DNA of 64,000 bases from the NCBI GenBank assembly GCA_965242495.1, contig OZ251446.1, forward strand, positions 1,798,001-1,862,000. Reading direction: 5' to 3'. Source of the DNA: CBDESN01 sp965242495. Its GTDB lineage: Bacteria > Pseudomonadota > Alphaproteobacteria > MPNO01. Numbering within the stretch: position 1 is the stretch's first letter; every line of letters starts with the position of its first letter. The notes under the pieces were generated by a model that worked only from the letters and a program-made list of their open reading frames with translations, was not told where the DNA came from and did no database searches. Positions 55,406 through 64,000 of this stretch are shown here, one piece after another. A program made the position numbers and the translations under genes.

Positions 55406-55454
55406 TTGCGCCGAGTTCCATCCGTCTTATATGATAGCTTGGCGAGGCGCGCAA
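55406..55454. promoter_or_regulatory. Overlapping divergent promoters of hflK and mrp
   Basis: Plus strand (mrp): TTGCGC 55406-55411, 18-bp spacer, TATGAT 55430-55435. Minus strand (hflK): TTGCGC 55454-55449, 17-bp spacer, TATAAG 55431-55426. The two -10 boxes overlap in TATA, so the promoters should compete for polymerase. Confidence 0.6.
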
Positions 55455-55497
55455 ACGGCGCCGCGCGGAATCGGCGGACGGACGGAGAGCGAACGGC

Positions 55498-56634
<1,137 letters not shown>

Positions 56635-56646
56635 CCAGGGCCGGTC

Positions 56647-57543
56647 GTGGGCGCCGCCGACATTCCGTTCCGGCGCGACATGGCCTTCGAATACGGAGCG
56701 CCGCAGGAGGTCGCCCCGTCCGTCCGGCGCATCGTCGCGCGCAACCCGAGCGCGTTCACCTTCCACGGCACCAACAGCTACGTCGTCGGCCGGGGCGAAG
56801 TCGCGGTGATCGATCCCGGCCCCGCCGACGCCGGGCACGTCGATGCGCTGCTGCGCGCGGTCGCCGGCGAGACGGTGAGCCGCATCCTGGTCACGCACAC
56901 CCATCTCGACCATTCGCCGGCGGCGAAACTCCTCAAACAGGCGACCGGCGCGCCGGTCGCGGGCGCCAGACCGAAGCCGCAGCCGGACGGCGCGGCTCCG
57001 GTCGAGGCGGCGGAGCCCGGTTTCGCGCCCGACATCGGGCTGCGCGACGGCGACCGCATCGCCGGCGACGGGTGGAGTCTCGAAGCGGTGTTCACGCCGG
57101 GGCATATGTCCAACCATCACTGCTTCCGGCTGGCCGGGAGCGGCGCCCTGTTCTCGGGCGACCACGTCATGGGCTGGAACACCACCATCGTCTCGCCGCC
57201 CGACGGCGACATGGGGGACTATCTGCGGAGCCTCCGCCGCTGCATCGAGGGCGGCGATGCGCTCTATCTGCCGGGGCACGGGCCGCCGGTCGCGGATCCG
57301 GGGCCGTTCCTGCGCGCCTATCTCGACCACCGGCTGGCGCGGGAGAGCGAGATACTGCGCCGCCTCGAAGCAGGCGCCCGCACGATCCCCGAGCTGGTGG
57401 CGCGGATGTACGACCATCTCGCGCTCGGGATGCGCGGCGCGGCCGCGCGTTCGGTGCTGGCCCATCTCGAACACATGGCCGAGACCGGGCGGGTCGCGAG
57501 CGACGGGGGGCCGGGCGAGGATGCGGCCTGGCGCCCGGTATAG
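56647..57543 (+). CDS. MBL-fold metallo-hydrolase (LACTB2-like)
   Basis: Zinc hydrolase of 298 residues. The metal motif is THTHLDH (H84, H86, D88, H89), further ligands lie in FTPGHMSNHHC and SGDHVMGW, and LPGHGPPV gives the last histidine. The C-terminal winged-helix-like part (REILRRLEAG equivalent RESEILRRLEAGARTIPELV) is typical of LACTB2-like proteins, some of which are endoribonucleases. The start is the GTG at 56647. It is probably cotranscribed with mrp. The substrate is unknown. Confidence 0.9.
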   Translation: MGAADIPFRRDMAFEYGAPQEVAPSVRRIVARNPSAFTFHGTNSYVVGRGEVAVIDPGPADAGHVDALLRAVAGETVSRILVTHTHLDHSPAAKLLKQATGAPVAGARPKPQPDGAAPVEAAEPGFAPDIGLRDGDRIAGDGWSLEAVFTPGHMSNHHCFRLAGSGALFSGDHVMGWNTTIVSPPDGDMGDYLRSLRRCIEGGDALYLPGHGPPVADPGPFLRAYLDHRLARESEILRRLEAGARTIPELVARMYDHLALGMRGAAARSVLAHLEHMAETGRVASDGGPGEDAAWRPV

Positions 57544-57567
57544 CGGAGAGAGAGCCGGCGGGCGGGG

Positions 57568-58110
57568 CTACGGCAAGATGGCGATCGGCGTTCCGTCGTC
57601 GACCAGCGCCCAGATCTCGTCCATCTCGCGGTTGGTCACCGCGATGCAGCCCTGGGTCCAATCGAGCTCGGGGTGGCCGAGCTCGTCGGCGGTCCAGTCT
57701 TCCGGCAGGCCGTGGATCATGATGTCGCCGCCGGCCGGCCGGCCGGCTCGGCGCGCGCGCTCGGCGTCGCGCCGGTTGGGGTAGGAGATGCGGATCGCCT
57801 TGTGGAACTTGCTGTCGGCGAGCCGGGACTCGAGGGTGTAGACCCCTTCCGGCGTCCGCCCGTCGCCGATGCCGAGCTTGTGCCCCGCCGGGTAGCGGCC
57901 GAGGGCGACGCGGTAGTAGCGCAGCACCCGCCCGCCCCGCATCAGCAGCATTCGCCGCTCGCCCTTGCGCACCACCACGCGGTCGGCCTTGACCGGCGCG
58001 GCGGCGGACGAAGCCCGCGCGCCCGCCGCGAGGAGAACGAGCCCGCCGGCCGTCCGCAGCAGCGCGCGGCGCCCGACCGGTCCCGTTCCCGAGTCGTCCG
58101 ATGCGCGCAT
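57568..58110 (-). CDS. L,D-transpeptidase (YkuD family) with Tat-like signal
   Basis: Periplasmic peptidoglycan cross-linking or lipoprotein-anchoring enzyme, 180 residues from the ATG at 58110. A twin-arginine-like signal (GRRALLRTAGGLVLLAAG) ends near AAA at 38. The YkuD domain has the conserved GRTPEGVYTL, H133 in IMIHGLP and the catalytic C155 in WTQGCIAVTN. A longer reading to 58212 would begin before the signal peptide. It converges on the MBL gene with 24 bp between the stops. Confidence 0.9.
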   Translation of the reverse strand: MRASDDSGTGPVGRRALLRTAGGLVLLAAGARASSAAAPVKADRVVVRKGERRMLLMRGGRVLRYYRVALGRYPAGHKLGIGDGRTPEGVYTLESRLADSKFHKAIRISYPNRRDAERARRAGRPAGGDIMIHGLPEDWTADELGHPELDWTQGCIAVTNREMDEIWALVDDGTPIAILP

Positions 58111-58400
58111 CTCCGCCCCGCCGAGGCCCGGAATCCGCGCGGGATCGTAAGGGGTTACGGGACGCGGTTCAAGGTGTTGTCCTGGTTCGCTGCATATGAG
58201 TGTCCGCGTCACAGCCCCCCCCCGTCATTCCCCCGGTCGAGCCGAGGGAATGACGGGGGGGGGGGGAGGCCGGGACACTGGCCCCGGGAAGGCCATCGGC
58301 CCGAGGCGGATACGGCAAGGGTTTCTTCACACGCTCTTTCGCGGAGCCTGCCCCCGGCCCGACCGGGGGAATGACGAGGGAGGCCATCGCGGGCATCGCT
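58111..58400 (+). repeat. Repeat cluster upstream of the lipoprotein gene
   Basis: Divergent members of the palindrome family are present, with CCCCGTCATTCCCCCGGTCG-like arms at 58205-58260 and a 12-G run at 58255-58266. A CTTCACACGCTCTTTCGCGG junction lies at 58325-58344, followed by GGGGGAATGACG. No gene is evident. Confidence 0.75.
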
Positions 58401-58423
58401 TTGTTGCGATCCCGGACTGCGAC

Positions 58424-58452
58424 TTGCCGCGTCGTTCATCGTGTGGTAAGAG
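58424..58452 (+). promoter_or_regulatory. Putative promoter before the 13-bp tandem repeat
   Basis: TTGCCG (58424-58429), 17-bp spacer, TAAGAG (58447-58452). Transcription would start near 58459, about 6 nt before the tandem repeat, which would then form almost the whole 5' untranslated region. Confidence 0.55.
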
Positions 58453-58464
58453 CGCGACTCCCAC

Positions 58465-58841
58465 GGGGCCTCTTCACGGGGCCTCTTCACGGGGCCTCTT
58501 CACGGGGCCTCTTCACGGGGCCTCTTCACGGGGCCTCTTCACGGGGCCTCTTCACGGGGCCTCTTCACGGGGCCTCTTCACGGGGCCTCTTCACGGGGCC
58601 TCTTCACGGGGCCTCTTCACGGGGCCTCTTCACGGGGCCTCTTCACGGGGCCTCTTCACGGGGCCTCTTCACGGGGCCTCTTCACGGGGCCTCTTCACGG
58701 GGCCTCTTCACGGGGCCTCTTCACGGGGCCTCTTCACGGGGCCTCTTCACGGGGCCTCTTCACGGGGCCTCTTCACGGGGCCTCTTCACGGGGCCTCTTC
58801 ACGGGGCCTCTTCACGGGGCCTCTTCACGGGGCCTCTTCAC
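58465..58841 (+). repeat. Tandem repeat, 29 units of 13 bp
   Basis: GGGGCCTCTTCAC is repeated 29 times without a visible change over 377 bp (29 x 13). It ends 5 nt before the AGGAGG of the lipoprotein gene. The unit contains CCTCTT, which can pair with AGGAGG, and CCTC can pair with the GGGG of the next unit. Since 13 is not a multiple of three, unit gain or loss would shift any frame read through it. Confidence 0.95.
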
Positions 58842-58862
58842 CCATCAGGAGGATCCCGTCCG

Positions 58863-61094
58863 ATGACGATTTCCAAGCTTTCGGTAGCGTTGCTCTGCGG
58901 CATGGCCCTGGCGCTGGGGGCCTGCGCCGACACCAAGACGGCGCGCATCGGCGACCCGGCGGCTCTCGCGGCCGAGAAGCGGAAGACGGCGGCCGCCGAG
59001 GCCGCGCGGGCCGCCGCCGAGGCCGCACGGGACGAACTTCGCAAATCCCTGACCGACCTCCGTGAATCGCTGGCGGCGGCCCAGGCGACGCTGGGTTTGG
59101 CCACCACCGGCGAGCAACGCATGGCGGCCCGCGCGGCGGTGGCCAGCGCCCGGGAAGACTTGGCGCGGGTGAACCTGGATATGCTGTCGGAGAGCGCCCG
59201 CACGGCGCTGACGGTGGTCGATACGGCGCTGTCGGCGGTCGTCGAGGCCTTGGGGGCGGCCAATGCGGCGTTCGGGTCGGGAGGGACCGTTTCCTTCGCC
59301 AGCATGCACACGACGCTGGACCGGGCGCAGGCGGCGCTGGACGACGCCCAGACCAAAATAGCCGAGGCGCTGGAGGCCAACCCCACCGGCTCGGTCGAAA
59401 CCTTGCTGTCGCAGGCCCAGGGCGCGCTGACCACCGCCCAGATCTCCCTGGTGCCGCTGCTGCGCGAGGAACTGGCCGACGCCCGGGCCGAGAGAGACGC
59501 GCTGAGAGACGAGCACGTCCACCCGCCTCTCTTCCGGAGCGCCCGCGGCCCGAGGGAGCTCGGGGCGACGATCACGGTCGCCCGGACGGCCCGGACCGTC
59601 CCGAACGCCGACGGCGACGCGTGGGTCGCGAATCCGGACGCGCTCGACATCGCGACGGACGCCGTCCCCTACGCCGCCGGCAGGACGCTGACCTCCCGCG
59701 CCGGGAACGAGGAGTTCCCCATGCGGGCGATCACCTTCCGGGGCGACATACGCCAGGGAAGCCAGCGGGGAATGACCGGCGCCGCCGCGGACAACGACGG
59801 ACGCTATCCGATCATCCAGGGACCCGGCAACACGCTGGGCAACGCCAACGACCACACCAAGAGGGCGGTGATCAGCTCGATCCGGCTGCCGGAGGACGGG
59901 GGGTTGATCCTCGAGGTCGGGGGATCGGGCGTCGTCTTCAACGAGTTCCAGTGGGACATCCGCGGGACCGAAGCCGACGGCCCGGACGGAATCCCGGGGG
60001 ACGGCGGCGCGACGACGGCCACGACGGCGACGGACTTCCACGCCGCCATGTTCCGCAGGGCCGGCGAGACGCCGCCCTCGGTCGGCGATACGCTGACGCA
60101 GGACCAGGCCGACAAGCTGACCGGGTGGGCGGCCGACAACTGCTCCGGAGTGACCTTCCCCTGCTGGGACGGCAACATGCGCGACCTGACGATCGACTTC
60201 GGGAAGCCTTCTCCGGATCCGGACGGCGAGTCCGGTTATCACTGGACGTCGAAGATCCCATCGTCCGCGGACCAGCCCAGACCCGAAGCCGCGGAGGCCA
60301 TGCACCGCTGGGCCAAGCCCAAGGTGGACCATTTCGTCGACCCCGAGCGCGGCGCCGGGGAATACCGGGGCGAATACCGGGTGTGGCTCTCGAACTATGC
60401 GGGCCTGGACAAGGGCGAGGACGCGGACGACGCCGGCGACGATTCCCACCGCTATCTCCGATACGCCGCCTACGGCCTGCTCACGTTCACCGACTATCTC
60501 ACCTCGAACGTCAGGCCGGCCCGTATGCAGGGGTTCCATTTCGGTTACGACGCCTTCGCCGACGCCGCCGGGATGAGGACGACCGATCTCGACGCTCCGA
60601 TCACGGCCACGTTCACGGGCCGGGCCTCCGGCATGGTCATGGAGCCCCACAGCGACAGGTCCCAGGTCGAACGCCTGATCCGCGTGCGGGGGGACGTCAC
60701 GCTCGACGCGACGATCGGCGGCGCCAACACGATCACCGGCAGCATCGCCAACTTCGAGACGCCGTCCGGCAGGGCGTGGGGGCCCTACGCGCCGCTGACG
60801 GACAGCGTCCGGTTGACGAACGGAACGATCGCGGCCGACGGCAGCTACGAGGGCGACGCCACCGTGGACGGCGCCGCGAGCCATCTCTGGGACGACGGCG
60901 CGTTCGGCGGAAACTTCTACGGCGACAAGGGCGGCCCCGACCTCGAGACCGCGGGCTGGTGGTATCTGACGTCGCGCGGGTATGCCGGCGCTCTGACCGG
61001 CGCCGACGCCCGGGACCATCCCGGCCGGCCGGACTTCAGGTACTCGGGCGCCTTCGGCAGCTTCGGCGCCAAGTGCGCACGGGGCTGCGAATAG
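58863..61094 (+). CDS. Surface lipoprotein with coiled coil and TbpB-like C-terminal barrel
   Basis: Lipoprotein of 743 residues. The signal peptide ends in the lipobox LGAC with Cys21. Residues about 35-215 are Ala-rich and helical (coiled coil, with repeated AAA-AR-A and LDRAQAALDDAQTKI). The middle part is a beta-rich domain I do not recognise (RAVISSIRLPEDGGLILEVG, VVFNEFQWDIRG). The last 135 residues (about 608-743: ANTITGSIANFETPSG, DGAFGGNFYGDKG, GAFGSFGAKC) resemble the 8-stranded barrel of transferrin-binding protein B-like lipoproteins. AGGAGG (58847-58852) lies 10 nt before the ATG. An open frame from 58371 through the repeat is less likely because it would bury the lipobox. Confidence 0.85.
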   Translation: MTISKLSVALLCGMALALGACADTKTARIGDPAALAAEKRKTAAAEAARAAAEAARDELRKSLTDLRESLAAAQATLGLATTGEQRMAARAAVASAREDLARVNLDMLSESARTALTVVDTALSAVVEALGAANAAFGSGGTVSFASMHTTLDRAQAALDDAQTKIAEALEANPTGSVETLLSQAQGALTTAQISLVPLLREELADARAERDALRDEHVHPPLFRSARGPRELGATITVARTARTVPNADGDAWVANPDALDIATDAVPYAAGRTLTSRAGNEEFPMRAITFRGDIRQGSQRGMTGAAADNDGRYPIIQGPGNTLGNANDHTKRAVISSIRLPEDGGLILEVGGSGVVFNEFQWDIRGTEADGPDGIPGDGGATTATTATDFHAAMFRRAGETPPSVGDTLTQDQADKLTGWAADNCSGVTFPCWDGNMRDLTIDFGKPSPDPDGESGYHWTSKIPSSADQPRPEAAEAMHRWAKPKVDHFVDPERGAGEYRGEYRVWLSNYAGLDKGEDADDAGDDSHRYLRYAAYGLLTFTDYLTSNVRPARMQGFHFGYDAFADAAGMRTTDLDAPITATFTGRASGMVMEPHSDRSQVERLIRVRGDVTLDATIGGANTITGSIANFETPSGRAWGPYAPLTDSVRLTNGTIAADGSYEGDATVDGAASHLWDDGAFGGNFYGDKGGPDLETAGWWYLTSRGYAGALTGADARDHPGRPDFRYSGAFGSFGAKCARGCE

Positions 61095-61203
61095 CCGGCG
61101 GGCCGGCACCCGGTGTCCGGCGCCGGCCGTCCCGCCGCCCGGCGGCGGGGCGGCCGATCCGGCCAACCGATTCGGGTAGGCTGGAGCGGTCGAGAGGCGC
61201 CCG

Positions 61204-62406
61204 ATGCCGAACCCGCCGCCCCGTCCCCGAACCGCCGGCCCGTATCGCCTCGCGCAACGGCTGTTGCGCGCGCTGCCGCCGGAGGCCGCGCATCGGGCGA
61301 CGCTCCGCGCCCTCAAGGCGGGGCTCGTCCCCGCCGCGGACGACGCCTGCGATCCGATCCTGTCGATCCGGGTTCTGGGGCTCGACTTCGCCAATCCGGT
61401 AGGGCTCGCCGCCGGGTTCGACAAGGATGCGGAGGTCGTGGACGCCATGCTGGCGCTGGGTTTCGGCTTCGTCGAGGCCGGCGGGGTGACGCCGCGGCCG
61501 CAGGCGGGCAACGCGCGGCCGCGCGTCTTCCGGCTGGGCGAGGATCGGGCGGTCATCAACCGGCTGGGCTTCAACAGCCGCGGCCTCGCCGCCTTCGCCG
61601 ACCGGCTGGCGCGGCGCGACGGGGCGCGCGGCGGCGGCCCGCTCGGCGTCAACCTAGCCAAGAACAAGGACACCGAGGACGCCGCGTCGGATTACGAGAC
61701 CGGCATCGAGACGGTGGCCCCGCTCGCCGATTTCCTGGTCGTCAACGTGTCCTCGCCCAACACGCCGGGGCTGCGCGACCTGCAACGCCGGGCGCCGCTC
61801 GAAACCCTGCTGCGGCGCGCGGTCGCGGCGCGCGACCGGGCGGCGCGCAGGTCCGGCATGCGGCGTCCGTTGCTGGTCAAGATCGCGCCCGACCTCGACC
61901 GGGGCGAATGCGCCGACATCGCCGCCGCGGCGACGGCGACCGGCGTCGACGGCATGATCGTCGGCAACACGACCACCGCCCGCCCCGCCGGCCTGCATTC
62001 GGCCCGACGCGGCGAGGCGGGCGGCCTCAGCGGGCGGCCGCTGTTCGACCGCTCGACCGAATGCCTGCGGACGATGTTCCGCCTCACCGGCGGGCGCCTG
62101 CCGCTGATCGGCTGCGGCGGCGTGGCCGACGGCGCCGACGCCTACGCGAAGGTCCGCGCCGGCGCCTCGCTGGTGCAGCTCTACACGGCGCTGATCTTCC
62201 AGGGTCCGGCGCTGGTCGGCCGGATCAAGCGCGAACTCGCCGACCGGCTGCGGGGCGACGGCTTCGCCTCCGTGGCCGCCGCGGTCGGGGCCGACGCCGG
62301 GCCGAGGCCGGCGGAGACCGCGCCCGCCCGGGACCTTCGCCCGCCCGCCGCCGGCGGCAGGCAGCGCGCGGCCGGGGGTCGGGCCGGCGTCGCGCGGACG
62401 GCTTGA
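61204..62406 (+). CDS. pyrD: Dihydroorotate dehydrogenase (quinone), class 2
   Basis: Membrane-associated flavoenzyme of pyrimidine synthesis, 400 residues. The N-terminal amphipathic helices (YRLAQRLLRALPPEAAHRAT) mark class 2. The catalytic serine lies in NVSSPNTPGLRDLQ, FMN contacts in NPVGLAAGFDKDAE, GVNLAKNKDT and IGCGGVADGADAY. The family is usually 336-370 residues; here a Pro/Ala/Arg-rich tail of about 45 residues follows the last helix. A HAD-phosphatase gene starts 72 bp downstream. Confidence 0.95.
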   Translation: MPNPPPRPRTAGPYRLAQRLLRALPPEAAHRATLRALKAGLVPAADDACDPILSIRVLGLDFANPVGLAAGFDKDAEVVDAMLALGFGFVEAGGVTPRPQAGNARPRVFRLGEDRAVINRLGFNSRGLAAFADRLARRDGARGGGPLGVNLAKNKDTEDAASDYETGIETVAPLADFLVVNVSSPNTPGLRDLQRRAPLETLLRRAVAARDRAARRSGMRRPLLVKIAPDLDRGECADIAAAATATGVDGMIVGNTTTARPAGLHSARRGEAGGLSGRPLFDRSTECLRTMFRLTGGRLPLIGCGGVADGADAYAKVRAGASLVQLYTALIFQGPALVGRIKRELADRLRGDGFASVAAAVGADAGPRPAETAPARDLRPPAAGGRQRAAGGRAGVARTA

Positions 62407-62478
62407 TTCGGCGGCCCGTTTCGGCCAGGGATGCGCCGTCGGCCGCGATCGACGCCGGCCGCAACCCGCGAACGGTCC

Positions 62479-63357
62479 ATGGTCCCGCGCATCCCGCTCC
62501 TGTCCGGCATCGCCCGGCTGGCCCCCCGCTACGACGGCTTCGTGCTCGACGTCTGGGGGGTGCTGCATGACGGCGTGCGTCCCTATCCCGGCGCGGTCGA
62601 TGCGCTGCGCGCGCTCGACGACGCCGGAAAGCGGTTCGTCCTGCTGTCCAACGCGCCCCGGCGCGGCGCGGTCGTGACCCGGTCGATGATCGCCATGGGC
62701 GTGCCCGAGGCCTATTGCGCCGGCGTGGTCTCGTCCGGCGAGGCGGCGTGGCGCGCGCTGCGGCGCCGCGACGATCCGTGGTACGCCCGGCTGGGGCGGC
62801 GATGCCTGCATATCGGCCCGGCGCGGGACGAGGGGCTGCTCGACGGGCTCGACCTGGAGCGGGCGGAGCGCCCGGAGGAAGCGGACTTCATCCTGAATAC
62901 CGGGCCGTGGTTCGACGAGGAGCGGGTGCAGGACTACGAAGGCCGGCTTCGCCGGGCCGCGGCGGCGCGGCTGCCGATGATCTGCGCCAACCCCGACCTC
63001 GAAGTGATCCGCGGCGGGAGGCGCATCGTCTGCGCCGGCGCGCTGGCGGAACGCTACGAGGCGCTGGGCGGCGACGTGCGCTATCTGGGCAAGCCGCACC
63101 CGGCGATCTACGTCCACTGCCTGGAGCGGCTGGCGGTCGCCGACCGGCGGCGGATCGTCGCCGTCGGCGATTCGCTGCGCACCGATATCGCGGGCGCCGA
63201 ACGCGCCGGGCTGGACGCGGTGCTGGTGGTCGGCGGGATACATGGCGAGGAGCTGGGCTGGCGGCCCGGCGCGGCGCCCGACGAGGCGGCGGTCGCCGAA
63301 CTATGCGCCCGCGAGGGGCGGCGGCCGGTCGCCGCGGTGGCGGCCTTCGCCTGGTGA
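62479..63357 (+). CDS. HAD-superfamily phosphatase, TIGR01459-like
   Basis: Haloacid dehalogenase-type hydrolase of 292 residues. The nucleophile motif is VLDVWGVLHDG, motif II VLLSNAPRRG, and motifs III and IV are GKPHPAIYVHCLE and VGDSLRTDIAGAERAG. Proteins of this type are common in alphaproteobacteria and have no assigned substrate; they are related to NagD and p-nitrophenylphosphatases. The ATG at 62479 is chosen over 62431 because the fold begins just after it. Confidence 0.9.
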   Translation: MVPRIPLLSGIARLAPRYDGFVLDVWGVLHDGVRPYPGAVDALRALDDAGKRFVLLSNAPRRGAVVTRSMIAMGVPEAYCAGVVSSGEAAWRALRRRDDPWYARLGRRCLHIGPARDEGLLDGLDLERAERPEEADFILNTGPWFDEERVQDYEGRLRRAAAARLPMICANPDLEVIRGGRRIVCAGALAERYEALGGDVRYLGKPHPAIYVHCLERLAVADRRRIVAVGDSLRTDIAGAERAGLDAVLVVGGIHGEELGWRPGAAPDEAAVAELCAREGRRPVAAVAAFAW

Positions 63358-64000
63358 CCGGCCGCCGGCGTCGCAGCCGACGGCCTTGGAGTCCGTTTGA
63401 GAAAGGCTTCGACCGCCCTGGATTCCCGCTTTCGCGCGTGTGAAGGAATCCCGGCGCATCCGCCTCGAGCCGATGGCCTTCCCGGGGCTAGTGTCCCGGG
63501 GTCCCCCCCCCCTCGTCATTCCCGCGAAAGCGGGAATCCATATTCGTATTTCGATTCCTGTTTCCGTGGGGACGAGGGGCCTGTGACGACGGCCCGAGGG
63601 AAGCCGTCGGTCGAGGCGGATACGCCAACCATCCGTCATTCCCGCCCTGGATTCCCGCTTTCGCGGGAATGACGAGGGGGGGGGCGCGACGGCCTCCCTC
63701 GGGCCGTCGTCACGGGCCTCCCTCGTCATTCCCCCGCTTTCGCGGGGACAGGCTCCGCGCGCTCGGAGATTTCGCGCGCTTGGTCGGCTGAACCGACGCC
63801 CACGCGGACATGTCGGGGTTTCTTCACACGCTCGAAAGCGGGAATGACGGAGGGGGGCTGTGACGACGGCCCGAGGGAGGCCGTCGGTCGAGGCGGATAC
63901 GCCCAAGGACCCGTCCTTTCCTGCCCTGGATTCCCGCTTTCGCTGGAATGACGGAGGGGGCTGCGATGACGGGCGAGGGAGGCCATCGGCTCGAGGCGGA
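63358..64000 (+). repeat. Mosaic palindromic repeat cluster at the right edge
   Basis: No gene is evident. Boundary word GAGAAAGGCTTCGACCGCCC (63399-63418), then palindromes near 63520, 63655 and 63925, an inverted complete 110-130 bp element (about 63730-63845) that ends CTTCACACGCTCGAAAGCGG, and G-runs beside most palindromes. The cluster continues past the window edge. Confidence 0.85.

Noticed and set aside
58465..58841. CRISPR or minisatellite protein-coding repeat
   Set aside because: The units are contiguous without spacers. Translation would give a repeating 13-residue peptide in every frame, and the lipoprotein gene has its own Shine-Dalgarno sequence and signal peptide downstream.
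58371..61094. A 907-residue protein starting before the tandem repeat and continuing into the lipoprotein
   Set aside because: Its start lies in an intergenic repeat, and the lipobox would be internal at about residue 185. The ATG at 58863 with AGGAGG is much better. Kept only as a possibility in the tandem-repeat finding.

Overview
The window is a very GC-rich chromosomal segment, which I read as an alphaproteobacterium close to the Rhodospirillales. The reasons are the gene orders miaA-ilvB-ilvN-ilvC-leuA-mreBCD-mrdA-rodA, hflK-hflC-degP, thrS-infC and rpmI-rplT-pheS-pheT, the alphaproteobacterial-type AHAS and PheRS proteins, and frequent ATGA/GTGA gene overlaps. The assignment rests on gene order and protein character only; no database search was possible.

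Layout. 1-2474: the end of a molybdenum hydroxylase (CoxL/XDH family) with its 2Fe-2S subunit. 2504-10059: a five-gene Yej-type oligopeptide/microcin C importer with two binding proteins. 10060-11640: a convergent ABC-2 exporter. 11641-19921: repeat clusters, two nearly identical IS1182-like insertion sequences, and between them an alpha/beta hydrolase and two glycosyltransferases. 19922-29734: a translation block (thrS, infC, rpmI, rplT, pheS, pheT, lepA). 30350-34504: a large autotransporter. 34501-37758: a small membrane protein, an M48 peptidase, a DUF898 membrane protein, and tRNA-Ser and tRNA-Lys. 37838-49727 (all minus strand): rod-shape and cell-wall elongation genes, branched-chain amino acid synthesis and miaA. 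50404-51283: a DUF4258/XRE toxin-antitoxin-like pair with a frameshifted toxin. 51345-55356: degP-hflC-hflK. 55498-58110: mrp, an MBL hydrolase and an L,D-transpeptidase. 58424-61094: a surface lipoprotein behind a 29-copy tandem repeat. 61204-63357: pyrD and a HAD phosphatase. The window ends in another repeat cluster.

Two things stand out. First, a module of about 450 bp occurs twice in opposite orientation, upstream of rpmI-rplT (22901-23355) and of miaA (50237-49788). Each copy has a near-consensus promoter, an intrinsic-terminator hairpin a few tens of bases later, a small hairpin, a U-rich tract and a second copy of the small hairpin, with spacings kept to within 1-3 nt. It resembles a structured leader or small RNA that I cannot name. 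Second, most intergenic regions are filled with mosaic repeats built on the 20-bp palindrome ATTCCCGCGAAAGCGGGAAT, which fits the consensus of the neisserial dRS3 element. Both insertion sequences sit in the loop of this palindrome.

Other points of note are an infC gene with an AUA start codon, a 13-bp repeat (29 exact-length units) between a promoter and the Shine-Dalgarno sequence of a lipoprotein gene, and a frameshifted DUF4258 gene with a palindromic operator between its -35 and -10 boxes. Positions and matches come from reading the sequence by eye; percent identities are estimates.
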